From Marinilabiliaceae bacterium UBA5488 (lineage in GTDB: Bacteria > Bacteroidota > Bacteroidia > Bacteroidales > Marinilabiliaceae), in the NCBI GenBank assembly GCA_002427105.1, contig DIPM01000010.1:1-28098 (forward strand): a stretch of 28,098 nt of DNA, read 5' to 3'. The notes beneath the pieces are model-generated. The model searched no databases and was not told the DNA's origin. It saw nothing but the letters and a program-made list of their open reading frames with translations. The translations under genes and the position numbers were made by a program. Below are positions 6,439 to 15,862 of the stretch, piece by piece. Numbering within the stretch: the stretch's first letter is position 1; every line of letters starts with the position of its first letter.

Positions 6439-8904
6439 ATGCAATTTCAGTTTGCTGATATAGTACTGCCGGTTCCTTTGCCGCGCCTGTTTACCTACAG
6501 TGTGCCTGAGGAGTACAGTTCCACGCTGGCAAAAGGCCAGCGTGTAGTAGTATCTTTCGGGAAGCGGAAGCTTATGTCGGGTGTCGTATTTTCGCTTCAT
6601 AACAGTGCACCAGCCGAGTATGAGACCAAGCCATTGCTTTCAGTGCTTGACACGAGCCCGGTGGTAAGTGAGGCTCAGTTAGGTCTATGGCAATGGATTT
6701 CTGATTATTATCAATGTACAATAGGTGAGGTGTATAAAGCGGCTTTGCCCTCGGGTTTGAAGCTTGAGAGCGAAACCCGGCTCTATTGCAATCCCGAGTT
6801 CGAGGATTCGCTTGACCTGTCCGAAAAGGGCATTGCCATCCTTGACTACCTGGGCGACAAGAAATATGGCACTATAAGCCAGCTTAATAATATTACGGGT
6901 TTGAAAAATAGTTATCCCCTTATTAAGCAGCTGATAGAGGCAGGCGCATTACTTGTTAATGAGCAGCTTTCGGAGGCATATCGTCCTAAAACGGAAGCTG
7001 TTTTGATTTTGCATCCCAATGTAAGGGCAGAGGAGCTTTTGCGAGACGTTTTTGACAAGCTGGCTCGTGCTCCAAAACAGTTGGAGTTGTTGATGACCTT
7101 TTTGCAAGTGGTTGGGGGTGTGGAAGGTGCCATCGCGGGGAAGATGCTCGCGCGTAAGGACTTGCTAAGGAGGATTGAAGGAGGAAGTGCTGCCCTCGCC
7201 GAACTGATAAAAAAGGACTATCTGGTTCAGGAGAAGCAGGAAGTTGATAGATTGACCCCGAGCGGGCTCCCTGTTGAGGGTAAAAAACCTCTTTCGGAGA
7301 TTCAGGCCAGGGCTCTTGAGGAAGTAAAGGCAGGATTTGATGAAGGCCTTCCGGTGCTGATTCACGGCGTTACCTCAAGTGGCAAAACGGAGCTTTATAT
7401 TCACCTGATTGAAGAAACTATCGCGAAGGGAAAGCAGGCGCTTTACCTTCTACCTGAGATAGCGCTGACCACGCAGATTACCAACCGCCTTAAAGTTCAC
7501 TTTGGTGATAACTTAGGCGTTTATCATTCCAAATTCTCGGATAATGAAAGGGTGGAAGTGTGGAACAGCATGGTATCCAACGAGGGATACAAGGTTATCC
7601 TGGGAGTCAGATCGTCCATATTTTTGCCTTTTAGCAATCTGGGGCTAATAATAGTTGATGAGGAGCATGAGAGTTCGTTCAAGCAGTTTGATCCTGCCCC
7701 GCGCTATCATGCCCGCGATGTGGCTATTGTAATGGCCAAGAGAGCTAATTGTGATATCTTGCTGGGTACCGCCACTCCCTCTTTGGAGAGCTACTATAAT
7801 GCAAGCGCGGGCAGATTCGTGCTTGTTGAGCTGATGGAGCGGCATGAGGGCATGCAGTTGCCGCTAATTAAGTTGGTTAATACCCGCGAGGCTCAGCGTA
7901 AAAAGATGATGCAGTCGCACTTTTCGCTTCAGCTTATAGGCGACATTAAATCGGCGCTTGAGAAAAGGGAGCAGATAATTCTTTTTCAGAATCGCCGTGG
8001 CTTCGCACCCTATTTGGAATGTACGGCCTGCGCGTGGATTCCGAAGTGTAAGCATTGTGATGTTAGCATGACCTATCACAAACACATTGACCAGCTGGTA
8101 TGTCACTACTGCGGATATACTGAATCCAACAGGATAACATGCGGCGCCTGCGGCTCACCGGCCTTGCAGTTGAAGGGGTTTGGCACACAAAAGATAGAAG
8201 AAGAGATTCAGGAACTCTTTCCCGATGCAAAAGTAGCACGCATGGATTATGACACCACTCGCTCCAAAAAGGGATATGAAAATATAATCGGCAACTTTGA
8301 ACTTGGGAAGTTGGATATTTTAGTAGGAACCCAGATGGTAACTAAGGGTCTTGATTTTGACAGGGTTAGTTTGGTTGGAATATTAAACGCCGACAGCATG
8401 CTCAACAATCCCGATTTCAGAGCCTTTGAACGCAGCTTTCAAATGATGGCGCAGGTAAGCGGTCGGGCAGGAAGGAAGAACCGCAGGGGGAAGGTCGTAT
8501 TGCAGACGAGCGATACGACTCATCCGGTTTTGACTTACCTTGTAAACAACGATTATAAAGGCTTTTATGATTACCAGATTGCCGAGCGCGAGATGTTCAA
8601 ATACCCGCCATTTTATCGTCTTATCAACTTAAGGGTAAAACATCGCGACAAAGGCGTTGCCGCTAAGGCGGCCTTAGCTCTGGCCGAGAGCCTTAGGCTA
8701 CACTTCGGCAGCCGTGTTCTGGGGCCGCAGGAGCCACCTATTTCAAAGATTCAGGATATGTACCTGCAGCGTATTTTGATAAAGCTTGAACGCTCGGCTT
8801 CACCTACCAAAGCCAAAGAGCTGATGCAGAGCAGTATTAATCATCTGCTTTCTTATCAGCCATGGAGATATGTAGTAATAGCCGCTGATGTTGACCCTAT
8901 GTAG
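6439..8904 (+). CDS. priA: Primosomal protein N' (replication restart helicase PriA)
   Basis: A protein of 821 residues. The N-terminal 3'-DNA-binding domain begins with FADIVLPVPLPRLFTYSVP, characteristic of PriA. The superfamily 2 helicase core shows Walker A GVTSSGKTE (about residues 310-318), the DEEH box (407-410) and LGTATPSLES. A zinc-binding insert carries eight cysteines in four CxxC pairs (Cys528/531, 537/540, 555/558, 568/571), followed by the motif V-VI region (GTQMVTKGLDFD, QVSGRAGR). PriA recognises stalled forks and D-loops, unwinds the lagging arm and loads the replicative helicase. All key residues are intact. It stands alone, divergent from the PhnW-like gene across a 289-bp gap, and is followed by a weak hairpin. 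The start is the ATG beginning MQFQFADI. Confidence 0.97.
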   Translation: MQFQFADIVLPVPLPRLFTYSVPEEYSSTLAKGQRVVVSFGKRKLMSGVVFSLHNSAPAEYETKPLLSVLDTSPVVSEAQLGLWQWISDYYQCTIGEVYKAALPSGLKLESETRLYCNPEFEDSLDLSEKGIAILDYLGDKKYGTISQLNNITGLKNSYPLIKQLIEAGALLVNEQLSEAYRPKTEAVLILHPNVRAEELLRDVFDKLARAPKQLELLMTFLQVVGGVEGAIAGKMLARKDLLRRIEGGSAALAELIKKDYLVQEKQEVDRLTPSGLPVEGKKPLSEIQARALEEVKAGFDEGLPVLIHGVTSSGKTELYIHLIEETIAKGKQALYLLPEIALTTQITNRLKVHFGDNLGVYHSKFSDNERVEVWNSMVSNEGYKVILGVRSSIFLPFSNLGLIIVDEEHESSFKQFDPAPRYHARDVAIVMAKRANCDILLGTATPSLESYYNASAGRFVLVELMERHEGMQLPLIKLVNTREAQRKKMMQSHFSLQLIGDIKSALEKREQIILFQNRRGFAPYLECTACAWIPKCKHCDVSMTYHKHIDQLVCHYCGYTESNRITCGACGSPALQLKGFGTQKIEEEIQELFPDAKVARMDYDTTRSKKGYENIIGNFELGKLDILVGTQMVTKGLDFDRVSLVGILNADSMLNNPDFRAFERSFQMMAQVSGRAGRKNRRGKVVLQTSDTTHPVLTYLVNNDYKGFYDYQIAEREMFKYPPFYRLINLRVKHRDKGVAAKAALALAESLRLHFGSRVLGPQEPPISKIQDMYLQRILIKLERSASPTKAKELMQSSINHLLSYQPWRYVVIAADVDPM

Positions 8905-8906
8905 GC

Positions 8907-8925
8907 AGGGCTTTTCAAAGGCCCT
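8907..8925 (+). terminator. Weak hairpin after priA
   Basis: AGGGC-TTTT and AAAGGCCCT form a short stem just after the priA stop codon (8902-8904), with one G-U pair and a small loop. No run of T follows, so it may be a weak terminator or a transcript-end stabiliser. Confidence 0.3.
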
Positions 8926-9011
8926 ATTGTGCCAGTGTTAAAGGATTATTATTTCTTTGCATGACGATTTGAGTTATTTGTTAAATTCTGAGCTTTGGTT
9001 TAGCTCACTAA

Positions 9012-9042
9012 TTTCAATATTAAGGAAAATAGAGTATTTTTG
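9012..9042 (+). promoter_or_regulatory. Candidate promoter of rpoN (Bacteroidota -33/-7 type)
   Basis: TTTC at 9012-9015, a 19-base spacer, then TATTTTTG at 9035-9042. This fits the TTTG-N19-TAnnTTTG consensus with a single mismatch. The predicted transcript start near 9049 leaves about 35 bases before the ATG at 9084, and would make the in-frame ATG at 9054 practically leaderless, which supports the 9084 start. Confidence 0.45.
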
Positions 9043-9083
9043 TTATTGGTGTGATGGCACACCAAAAGAAACGGGATAATATT

Positions 9084-10541
9084 ATGTTGAAACAGAGTTT
9101 ACAACAAAAGATGCTTCAAAAGCTATCGCCTTTGCAGATTCAGGTGATTAAGCTTCTGGAGATTCCTACGGCTCAGCTTGAACAGCGTATCAAGGAAGAG
9201 CTGGAGCAAAATCCCGTGCTTGAATATGGAAGCGAAACTCAGGATTATGATGATGATTATGGCGAAGAGGCCGACACAGCGGAGAGCGACATCGAGAAGG
9301 ACGAATTGTCAATAGAAGATTATATCCATGATGATGAAATTCCGGCCTACAAGCTTCAGGCAAAGAACTACTCGAAAGATGACAAGCATGACGATATTCC
9401 TTTTTCAAGTGCTTCGACCTTTCATGAACAGCTTGTAAGTCAGCTGGGTTTGCAGGTAATGACAGACCGGCAGTTGGCAATTGCCGAATATATTATTGGC
9501 AATATCGATGAGGATGGATATCTGCGACGGGAAATTGATGAGATTGTTGATGATATTGCTTTTTCGCAGAACGTGGAAGTTGACGAAAAGGAAGCGCTTG
9601 AAGTACTTAGAGTGATTCAGGATTTCGATCCCGCAGGTGTCGGGGCTCGCGACCTGCGCGAGTGCCTGATTCTCCAGATGGATAGAAAAAAAGGAGAGAC
9701 AGTGGCCTCCGACAATGCTTTGGAGATACTTAAGGATTATTTTGAGGAGTTTACCCGCAAGCATTACGATAAGATAGCCAAGCGTATGCATCTGGATGAT
9801 GATGATTTAAAAGACGCCATCGACGAGATTCTAAAGCTTAATCCCAAGCCGGGGGGATCGTTAAGTAGTCCGATGAGCAGGACTGTTCAGCACATTATTC
9901 CTGACTTTATACTTGAGATTGAGGACGGCGAGTTTCTCCTGGAGCTTAATTCGCGAAACGTTCCGGAGCTGCGCGTTAGCAGCACTTACTCCGATATGCT
10001 TAGCGATTATCAATCAAATAAAAAGAACCAGAGTCGTGAGCAGAAGGAAGCTGTGATGTTTGTCAAGCAAAAGCTTGATTCGGCAAAGTGGTTTATTGAT
10101 GCCATTCGTCAGCGACAAAACACTCTAATGGTTGTAATGGAGGCCATACTTGAGTATCAGAAGGAGTATTTTATAGAGGGTGACGAGACGCGTCTTAGGC
10201 CGATGATACTGAAGGATATAGCCGACAAAACTGATTTGGATATTTCCACCATTTCGCGGGTATCCAACAGCAAATATATACAGACGCACTTTGGGATTTT
10301 CCCGTTGAAATATTTCTTTTCTGAGGGTTTGCAAACCGATTCAGGGGAAGAGGTGTCAACGCGCGAGATTAAGAAGATTTTGGAAGAGTGCATTGCCGGT
10401 GAGGACAAGAAGAAGCCGCTTACCGACGATAAACTGGCGCAGATATTGAAGGAGAAGTCGTATAATATTGCCCGGCGGACGGTTGCAAAATACCGTGAGC
10501 AGCTTAATATTCCGGTTGCGCGCCTTCGCAAAGAGCTTTAG
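9084..10541 (+). CDS. rpoN: RNA polymerase sigma-54 factor
   Basis: A protein of 485 residues from the ATG at 9084. Upstream in-frame GTG/ATG codons at 9051/9054 are possible, but MLKQSLQQK is the family's usual beginning. Region I (about residues 1-45) is Gln/Leu-rich and interacts with enhancer-binding activators; region II (about 50-110) is strongly acidic (DYDDDYGEE, ESDIEKDE). The core-binding domain follows (DPAGVGARDLREC), then the DNA-binding domain with the helix-turn-helix LDISTISRVSNSKYIQTHFG and, at the C-terminus, the RpoN box ARRTVAKYR (about residues 463-471). It directs RNA polymerase to -24/-12 promoters and needs an AAA+ activator; none is encoded in this window. The PAP2-family gene begins 25 bp downstream and is probably co-transcribed. 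Confidence 0.97.
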   Translation: MLKQSLQQKMLQKLSPLQIQVIKLLEIPTAQLEQRIKEELEQNPVLEYGSETQDYDDDYGEEADTAESDIEKDELSIEDYIHDDEIPAYKLQAKNYSKDDKHDDIPFSSASTFHEQLVSQLGLQVMTDRQLAIAEYIIGNIDEDGYLRREIDEIVDDIAFSQNVEVDEKEALEVLRVIQDFDPAGVGARDLRECLILQMDRKKGETVASDNALEILKDYFEEFTRKHYDKIAKRMHLDDDDLKDAIDEILKLNPKPGGSLSSPMSRTVQHIIPDFILEIEDGEFLLELNSRNVPELRVSSTYSDMLSDYQSNKKNQSREQKEAVMFVKQKLDSAKWFIDAIRQRQNTLMVVMEAILEYQKEYFIEGDETRLRPMILKDIADKTDLDISTISRVSNSKYIQTHFGIFPLKYFFSEGLQTDSGEEVSTREIKKILEECIAGEDKKKPLTDDKLAQILKEKSYNIARRTVAKYREQLNIPVARLRKEL

Positions 10542-10566
10542 CAGTGACAAAGCTCAAAAACATTCT

Positions 10567-11172
10567 ATGATGAAGTTACTAAGTCAAATAATTTCCTATC
10601 TGTTTCACCCCATGCTGATGGCAAGCCTGGGAATTTTCCTGATTTTCAATTCAGGAACGCATATTGCCTTTATCCCTATTGAAGCTAAACGGGTAATTTA
10701 TCTTACAGTGATATTAAATACTGCCATACTTCCGCTCTCTACGCTTCCTCTTTTGTATCAATTTGGCCTGATTAAAAGCTTTCAGATGGAAAGCGCCCGT
10801 GAAAGGACACTTCCGGTATTGCTGACCTGCTTTTTCTATTTTGTGTGTTATATGTTATTGAGGCGCATAGGCGTGACAGGTATTATCATCAGCTTTATGC
10901 TTGCTACAATAATAGCTATTGCGGGTGCGGGAATAATCACGCGGTTTTGGAAAATAAGCATTCACACTATCGGCATCGGTGGCGTTACCGGTGCCATTAT
11001 GGCCTTGACCTATCGCTATGGCGTTGACCTTAACGGGATGTTATTTCTCCTGTTCTTGTGTTCGGGGCTGGTAGCTTCTGCAAGGCTCTATTTGGGGGCT
11101 CATTCTCCGGCCCAGGTTTACGCGGGTTTTATTTGGGGTTTCGCAATAGTCTTTAGTTCTGTTTTATTATAA
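10567..11172 (+). CDS. PAP2-family integral membrane phosphatase-like protein
   Basis: A protein of 201 residues with five or six membrane spans. The start is the first of two consecutive ATGs (10567, 10570); a longer frame reaching into rpoN is unlikely. The C-terminal motif LVASARLYLGAHSPAQVYAGF fits motif 3 of the PAP2 superfamily (SRxxxGxHxxxDVxAG, with Gln in place of Asp), and SIHTIG fits motif 2 with its His. Motif 1 (KxxxxxxRP) is only vaguely matched by ERTLP, so activity is uncertain. PAP2 proteins dephosphorylate lipid phosphates such as undecaprenyl pyrophosphate or phosphatidic acid. It follows rpoN by 25 bp; its stop overlaps the end of the convergent pdxB gene by 6 bp. Confidence 0.7.
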   Translation: MMKLLSQIISYLFHPMLMASLGIFLIFNSGTHIAFIPIEAKRVIYLTVILNTAILPLSTLPLLYQFGLIKSFQMESARERTLPVLLTCFFYFVCYMLLRRIGVTGIIISFMLATIIAIAGAGIITRFWKISIHTIGIGGVTGAIMALTYRYGVDLNGMLFLLFLCSGLVASARLYLGAHSPAQVYAGFIWGFAIVFSSVLL

Positions 11173-12294
11173 TTTTATCTGAAAGCCAAGATTCTTCAGC
11201 ATAGCAATTTCTGCTGCAGAGCTGTTGGCGTGTGGAGCAATCTTCCAGACATGGAACTCCCGGCGCAGGGGATAGGCTCCCCGTTGTTTTTCGAATTCAT
11301 CGGGTTTGGCCCGTAAGCGTGCGTCATCATCCAAAATATTATAGCTGCTTAATATAGCCCTAGCTGCAGTAATATAAGGCTCTTCGTTGCTGCCGGCAAG
11401 CTTGATAAGTGGATATGGCGGCATTGCTAATGATTCGGGTTGCCATTGGGTCAAGGGAAGTCCAAACTCTTCTGCAATCGCGTGAACGGTCATTATAGTG
11501 CCATTGGCCTTGCCATCAACCGAGTAGCCGGCAATATGGGGTGTTCCTATCCAGACTTTCTGATGAAGCGCGGGATCAATATTTGGCTCATTTTCCCAGA
11601 CATCGAGCGCCAAACGTGAAATCTTTCCCTTTTCCAGTCCCTCAAGCATGGTTTGTGTGTCGGTAACTTCCCCGCGCGAGGAGTTGATAACAATAGCTCC
11701 TTCTTTTAGCTGAGAAAGAGTGTCGCCGTTGAGCAGGTGGAAGCTGATATCCGGACCCTCCCTGTTGAGAGGAGTATGGAAAGTAACAATATCAGAATTC
11801 CTGAGCAGCTCCGGCAAATCGCAAAAGCCAGTGTCTCCCTCACGCCTTTGACGCGGGGGGTCATTAAGCAAAACTTTAAATCCCAGGGTCTTGGCTAAGG
11901 TTTCGATTTTTGAGCCGACCATACCTACGCCCACAATTCCTACAATAGTCTCAGAAGGCACAGTTCCTCCCAGGATAAGATGGGAGAGCAGCGAAGCGAT
12001 ATATTGACGCACCGAGCCTGAATTACATCCCGGGGCATTGCACCATTTGATTCCGGCACTCTCCAGCCAGGCCAGGTCCATGTGGTCAGTTCCGATGGTA
12101 GCTGTGGCCACCATTTTGACCTTTGTACCCTTCAATAATCCCTCATTGCATTTGGTGCGGGTTCTGACAATCAGCACATCAGCGTCTTGAACATCACTCT
12201 TAACAATATCCTTTCCTGGTTTATACACTACCGTGGCATAAGGCTCGAATACACCTTTGAGGTTTGGGATTTTATCGTCGGCAACTATCTTCAT
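11167..12294 (-). CDS. pdxB: Erythronate-4-phosphate dehydrogenase
   Basis: A protein of 375 residues, close to the usual length for PdxB. It catalyses the second step of the DXP-dependent pyridoxal phosphate route, oxidising 4-phosphoerythronate. The N-terminus MKIVADDKIP and VRTRTKCN are PdxB-typical; ATIGTDHMDL follows. The Rossmann nucleotide loop is VGVGMVGS (about residues 121-128). Catalytic residues of the D-2-hydroxyacid dehydrogenase family are visible: Arg207 in SSRGEV, Glu in DVWENEP (234 or 236) and His253 in TPHIAGYS. The C-terminal PdxB dimerisation domain is present. It is transcribed away from transketolase, whose product erythrose-4-phosphate feeds this pathway; a palindrome lies in the shared upstream region. 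Its 3' end overlaps the PAP2-family gene by 6 bp. Confidence 0.95.
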   Translation of the reverse strand: MKIVADDKIPNLKGVFEPYATVVYKPGKDIVKSDVQDADVLIVRTRTKCNEGLLKGTKVKMVATATIGTDHMDLAWLESAGIKWCNAPGCNSGSVRQYIASLLSHLILGGTVPSETIVGIVGVGMVGSKIETLAKTLGFKVLLNDPPRQRREGDTGFCDLPELLRNSDIVTFHTPLNREGPDISFHLLNGDTLSQLKEGAIVINSSRGEVTDTQTMLEGLEKGKISRLALDVWENEPNIDPALHQKVWIGTPHIAGYSVDGKANGTIMTVHAIAEEFGLPLTQWQPESLAMPPYPLIKLAGSNEEPYITAARAILSSYNILDDDARLRAKPDEFEKQRGAYPLRREFHVWKIAPHANSSAAEIAMLKNLGFQIKL

Positions 12295-12371
12295 GCTTGT
12301 GTATATTTTTGTGCAATTTAAACAAGAACGATGACTTCTGAAAGATGTTCAATTTATAGGATGTAAAAGTG

Positions 12372-12398
12372 AAATATACTTTTGGAAAAAGTATATTT
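12372..12398. repeat. Perfect palindrome in the pdxB-transketolase divergent region
   Basis: Two perfect 12-base arms, AAATATACTTTT and AAAAGTATATTT, are separated by GGA. It lies 78 bp upstream of pdxB and 188 bp upstream of transketolase. It could be an operator for a dimeric regulator serving both genes, or a cruciform/terminator-like element. The right arm overlaps a -7-like TATATTTG (12392-12399). Confidence 0.6.
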
Positions 12399-12445
12399 GT
12401 TGGTTGATGAATAGACATTAGGTCGATGGGTTAAAAAAAAATCAC

Positions 12446-12453
12446 TATTTTTG
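12446..12453 (+). promoter_or_regulatory. Candidate -7 element for transketolase
   Basis: TATTTTTG is a full match to the Bacteroidota -7 consensus on the plus strand, about 133 bases before the transketolase start. The expected -33 position has no TTTG, so the call is weak. If used, it gives a long untranslated leader. Confidence 0.25.
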
Positions 12454-12585
12454 TGTTCTGGTCTTTCCTGCATTGTAAATCAGTGCGTTTAAGCGGGCTT
12501 CACAATATGGAGAGAGGTTTTTCAAGGCGAAGAGCAAGTAAAGAGAATAAATTATTTAATATAAATCTAATAATTGGCAGGAATC

Positions 12586-14613
12586 ATGAGTAAAGAAGTT
12601 TCAATGAAGGCAGCGGATAATATTCGGATTTTGTCTGCGGCAATGGTCGAGAAGGCTAAATCGGGTCATCCCGGTGGCGCTATGGGAGGTGCAGATTTTG
12701 TTCACATACTTTTTTCCGAGTTTCTTAACTACGATCCGAATGATAGGACTTGGGTCAATCGGGATCGTTTTTTCCTTGATCCCGGTCACATGTCGCCGAT
12801 GTTATATTCAGTTTTGGCTCTTAGCGGAACCTACACTATGGATGAGTTGGCCAATTTTCGCCAGTGGGGCAGCCCAACTCCGGGACACCCAGAGGTAGAT
12901 GTGGCACGTGGAGTAGAGAACACCTCGGGTCCCTTGGGTCAGGGTCACACAATGGCAGTTGGAGCAGCGATAGCCGAGCGTTTTCTTGCGCATCGCTTTG
13001 GGGAGTGGATGTCTCACAAAACCTATACTTTTATCTCTGACGGTGGTGTTCAGGAGGAGATTTCGCAGGGAGCCGGTCGTATCGCAGGTTATCTTGGTTT
13101 AAGCAATCTGGTGATGTTCTACGACAGCAATGATATTCAGCTGTCAACAGAAACTAATGCTGTTACCATCGAAGATACTGCAAAGAAATATGAAGCATGG
13201 GGATGGGCTGTAAGCACTATTGATGGCAACAACCATGATGAGATAAGAGCTGCCTTGAAGGCTGCGCAGGCAGAAAAGAATCGTCCCAGCTTAATTATTG
13301 GTAAAACCATTATGGGCAAGGGCGCATTAAAGGCCGATGGTTCATCCTTTGAGCGCAAAGTAAGCACTCACGGTCAGCCATTGAGCGCAGCCGGTGCCGA
13401 TTTTGCGTCAAGCATCAAGAATTTAGGCGGTGACGCCAATAATCCTTTTGTGATTTTTGCTGATGTTGCAGAATATTACAAGAAGGCTAATGCTGCAAAG
13501 GCAGAATATGTTGCAAAAAAGAAGAGTGAGCAAAAAGAGTGGGAAGCTAAAAATCCTGCTTTGGCAAAGAAGTTTAACAGCTTTTTTTCATCTAAAGCTC
13601 CTGAATTTGACTTCTCAGCCATATCACAAAAGGCTGACAACGCCTCGCGTTCATCTTCGGCAACAGTCTTGGGCGAGTTTGCCGGAAAGATTGAGAATAT
13701 GATAGTTATGTCTGCCGACCTGGCAAACTCAGACAAGACAGATGCTTTTCTATATAAGACTACCTCATTTACCAAAGGTGATTTTTCGGGCTCCTTTTTG
13801 CAGGCCGGAGTTGCCGAGCTTACCATGGCTGCTATTGCCAACGGTATGGCTTTACACGGTGGTGTAATTCCAGTGTGCGGAACCTTCTTTGTATTCAGCG
13901 ACTATATGAAACCGGCTGTTAGATTGGCTGCTTTGATGCAGCTTCCGGTTAAATATGTGTGGACTCATGATGCTTTCCGCGTAGGAGAAGACGGGCCTAC
14001 CCACCAGCCGGTAGAGCAGGAGGCACAAATCAGACTTATGGAGAAACTTAAGAATCATAGCGGGGACAACGGGATGTTGGTTATCCGCCCTGCTGATGCA
14101 GAGGAGACAACGGTAGCCTGGCAGATGGCCATTGAAAATGTCAAGACTCCTACTGCTTTGATTCTATCACGTCAAAATATCAAGAATCTTCCCGGCAGTT
14201 CATACCAGAAGGCTTTGCAATCGAAGAAAGGCGCTTACATTGTTGAAAAAGACAGCGGCAAGATTGATGTAGTGCTGGTAGCCAACGGCTCGGAGGTAGC
14301 CACTTTAGTTGAAGGAGCAAAGCTCCTGAGAGAAAAGAAAGGCCTGAAAATTCAGATTATTTCAGTTCCCTCAGAAGGGCTTTTCCGCAATCAGCCTAAG
14401 GCATATCAGGATGAGGTACTTTTGCCGGGCACAGCTAAATTTGGCTTAACAGCCGGTCTTCCCGTCAATCTTGAAGGCCTGGTTGGTGCTGATGGCGTAG
14501 TTGCAGGCTTGAATCACTTTGGTTTCTCGGCTCCTTACGGAGTTCTGGATAAGGAATTCGGCTTTACAGCAGAGGCTGTATTCGAAAAGGTGAGTGCGCT
14601 TTTGCAAAAGTAG
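12586..14613 (+). CDS. tkt: Transketolase
   Basis: A protein of 675 residues, the standard full length. The ATG at 12586 is chosen over a TTG 12 bp upstream. The N-terminal thiamine diphosphate domain contains SGHPGGAMG (His28), GPLGQGHTMAVG and the cofactor/Mg region ISDGGVQEEISQGAGRIAG ending in YDSND. The central pyrimidine domain has the activating-Glu region and HDAFRVGEDGPTHQPVEQ, with the conserved His and Glu; the C-terminal domain ends LEKVSALLQ-like. It transfers two-carbon units between ketose and aldose phosphates in the non-oxidative pentose phosphate pathway, giving ribose-5-phosphate and erythrose-4-phosphate. Followed by a strong terminator, so it is probably monocistronic. 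Confidence 0.96.
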   Translation: MSKEVSMKAADNIRILSAAMVEKAKSGHPGGAMGGADFVHILFSEFLNYDPNDRTWVNRDRFFLDPGHMSPMLYSVLALSGTYTMDELANFRQWGSPTPGHPEVDVARGVENTSGPLGQGHTMAVGAAIAERFLAHRFGEWMSHKTYTFISDGGVQEEISQGAGRIAGYLGLSNLVMFYDSNDIQLSTETNAVTIEDTAKKYEAWGWAVSTIDGNNHDEIRAALKAAQAEKNRPSLIIGKTIMGKGALKADGSSFERKVSTHGQPLSAAGADFASSIKNLGGDANNPFVIFADVAEYYKKANAAKAEYVAKKKSEQKEWEAKNPALAKKFNSFFSSKAPEFDFSAISQKADNASRSSSATVLGEFAGKIENMIVMSADLANSDKTDAFLYKTTSFTKGDFSGSFLQAGVAELTMAAIANGMALHGGVIPVCGTFFVFSDYMKPAVRLAALMQLPVKYVWTHDAFRVGEDGPTHQPVEQEAQIRLMEKLKNHSGDNGMLVIRPADAEETTVAWQMAIENVKTPTALILSRQNIKNLPGSSYQKALQSKKGAYIVEKDSGKIDVVLVANGSEVATLVEGAKLLREKKGLKIQIISVPSEGLFRNQPKAYQDEVLLPGTAKFGLTAGLPVNLEGLVGADGVVAGLNHFGFSAPYGVLDKEFGFTAEAVFEKVSALLQK

Positions 14614-14635
14614 AAGAGCATTATTTCTATAGTTC

Positions 14636-14668
14636 AAACCGATATGCGGAAATTTCGCATATCGGTTT
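14636..14668 (+). terminator. Rho-independent terminator of transketolase
   Basis: A perfect 13-bp stem (AAACCGATATGCG paired with CGCATATCGGTTT, loop GAAATTT) lies 22 bp after the transketolase stop. It is followed by TTGCTTTTTC, so a T-rich tail is present. Confidence 0.85.
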
Positions 14669-14821
14669 TTGCTTTTTCATTAAAAAACTGTTTATCTTTA
14701 ACAAGTTATTTTTATACAACTGGATAAATTGCCCCGTTTTTAGGTTCAGTACATTAGTCTTCTGCCAGTTAGTCCTTTGACTAATAGCAGTTTGAATGTT
14801 TGCGGCTACAAATTTTACTAT

Positions 14822-15850
14822 ATGGAAAAATATCTTTTGAAATTAATCAAGGAGAATAATCGGATTATTATTCCCAATTTCGGTGCATTTATTGTTTCTT
14901 ATGAAAAGGGTCAGAATATCCTGTTCAATAATTTTTTAAGTTTTAATGACGGCCTGCTTATTAGTCACATTTGTTCAGTCGAGGGTATTGATTCTGCCGC
15001 CGCCGAAAAGAAAGTCGAGAACTATGTAGCTGATATTAATAAAGCCCTTAACAATGATGGCTTTTTTGTGATTAAAGATATTGGTCGTTTTTCGAAAGAC
15101 GACAGTGGTTTTATACGTTTTGAGCAGGCTGCTACTGTGCCTGTGAGCGAAGTTGGCCCCGGGGAAGTTGAAGATAAGATTAGTGTCTCTGATTCAGATA
15201 TTGAGGCCCTGACAGAAGATGCAGAGCTGCTTGATTTGGATACCGGTTCCCTTCCGGTTTACCATGAAACCCCTGATCTTGAAGCTAAAGCGAAGATCGA
15301 GGAGGAAGCCCCTGAGTCAAGTTTTGATGATAAGACAACAGAAGTTGTAGTAAAAGAAAGAGGCAAAATATCCGGCGGCTTGGTGGCTTTATCGGCTATA
15401 CTGCTGCTTCTGCTCGTTGGGGCTTACCTGTGGTTTTTTACCGATGTTATTAACGACTATAAAGAAAAATACATCTCAAAGCCTCAAAAAGAGCAACTTG
15501 CAGAACCCTCGGATCAGGCCTTAGTTCCCGTTGTTCCCTCTGATTCGCTGCTGCCTGTTGAGCCTGAAATCGTGTCGCCTGAGGGGGATAAGATGGAGGA
15601 TCCGGCTTCGGTTTCCACTCGTCAGCATCATATAATTGTCGGCAGCTATAAAGATGAAGCCAAGGCTTTCGAGAAAGTTCGGGAGCTGGCTGCCAAGGGC
15701 TATAGCTCGGCATCTGTATTGCCCTATGAAGGTCGCTATCTGGCTAGCGTTGAGTGCTATCCGTCGGTTAGAACCGCACTTCGCCGTCAGGAAGAACTGA
15801 TTTCGGAGCTGCAGGCAGAAAACTGGGTACTTTCACTTTCTGTCAGATAA
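14822..15850 (+). CDS. HU-CCDC81-like / SPOR-domain membrane protein
   Basis: A protein of 342 residues from the ATG at 14822 (MEKYLLKLIKENNRIIIPNFGAF). The N-terminal half looks like the two HU-related CCDC81-type domains found in Bacteroidota: NRIIIPNFGAFIVSYE (about residues 13-28), LSFNDGLL (39-46), then an IGRF segment like the HU arm region (about 90-93). A glutamate-rich linker leads to a single membrane span (about 186-207, GLVALSAILLLLLVGAYLWFF). The C-terminus (about 268-342) is a SPOR domain (HIIVGSYKDEAKAFEKVRELAAKG), which binds denuded septal glycan. The topology is therefore a cytoplasmic HU-like part and a periplasmic SPOR domain, suggesting a link between the septum and a cytoplasmic partner. 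The downstream glycosyltransferase starts 12 bp later. Confidence 0.8.
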   Translation: MEKYLLKLIKENNRIIIPNFGAFIVSYEKGQNILFNNFLSFNDGLLISHICSVEGIDSAAAEKKVENYVADINKALNNDGFFVIKDIGRFSKDDSGFIRFEQAATVPVSEVGPGEVEDKISVSDSDIEALTEDAELLDLDTGSLPVYHETPDLEAKAKIEEEAPESSFDDKTTEVVVKERGKISGGLVALSAILLLLLVGAYLWFFTDVINDYKEKYISKPQKEQLAEPSDQALVPVVPSDSLLPVEPEIVSPEGDKMEDPASVSTRQHHIIVGSYKDEAKAFEKVRELAAKGYSSASVLPYEGRYLASVECYPSVRTALRRQEELISELQAENWVLSLSVR

Positions 15851-15862
15851 GCGCCGTACGCA

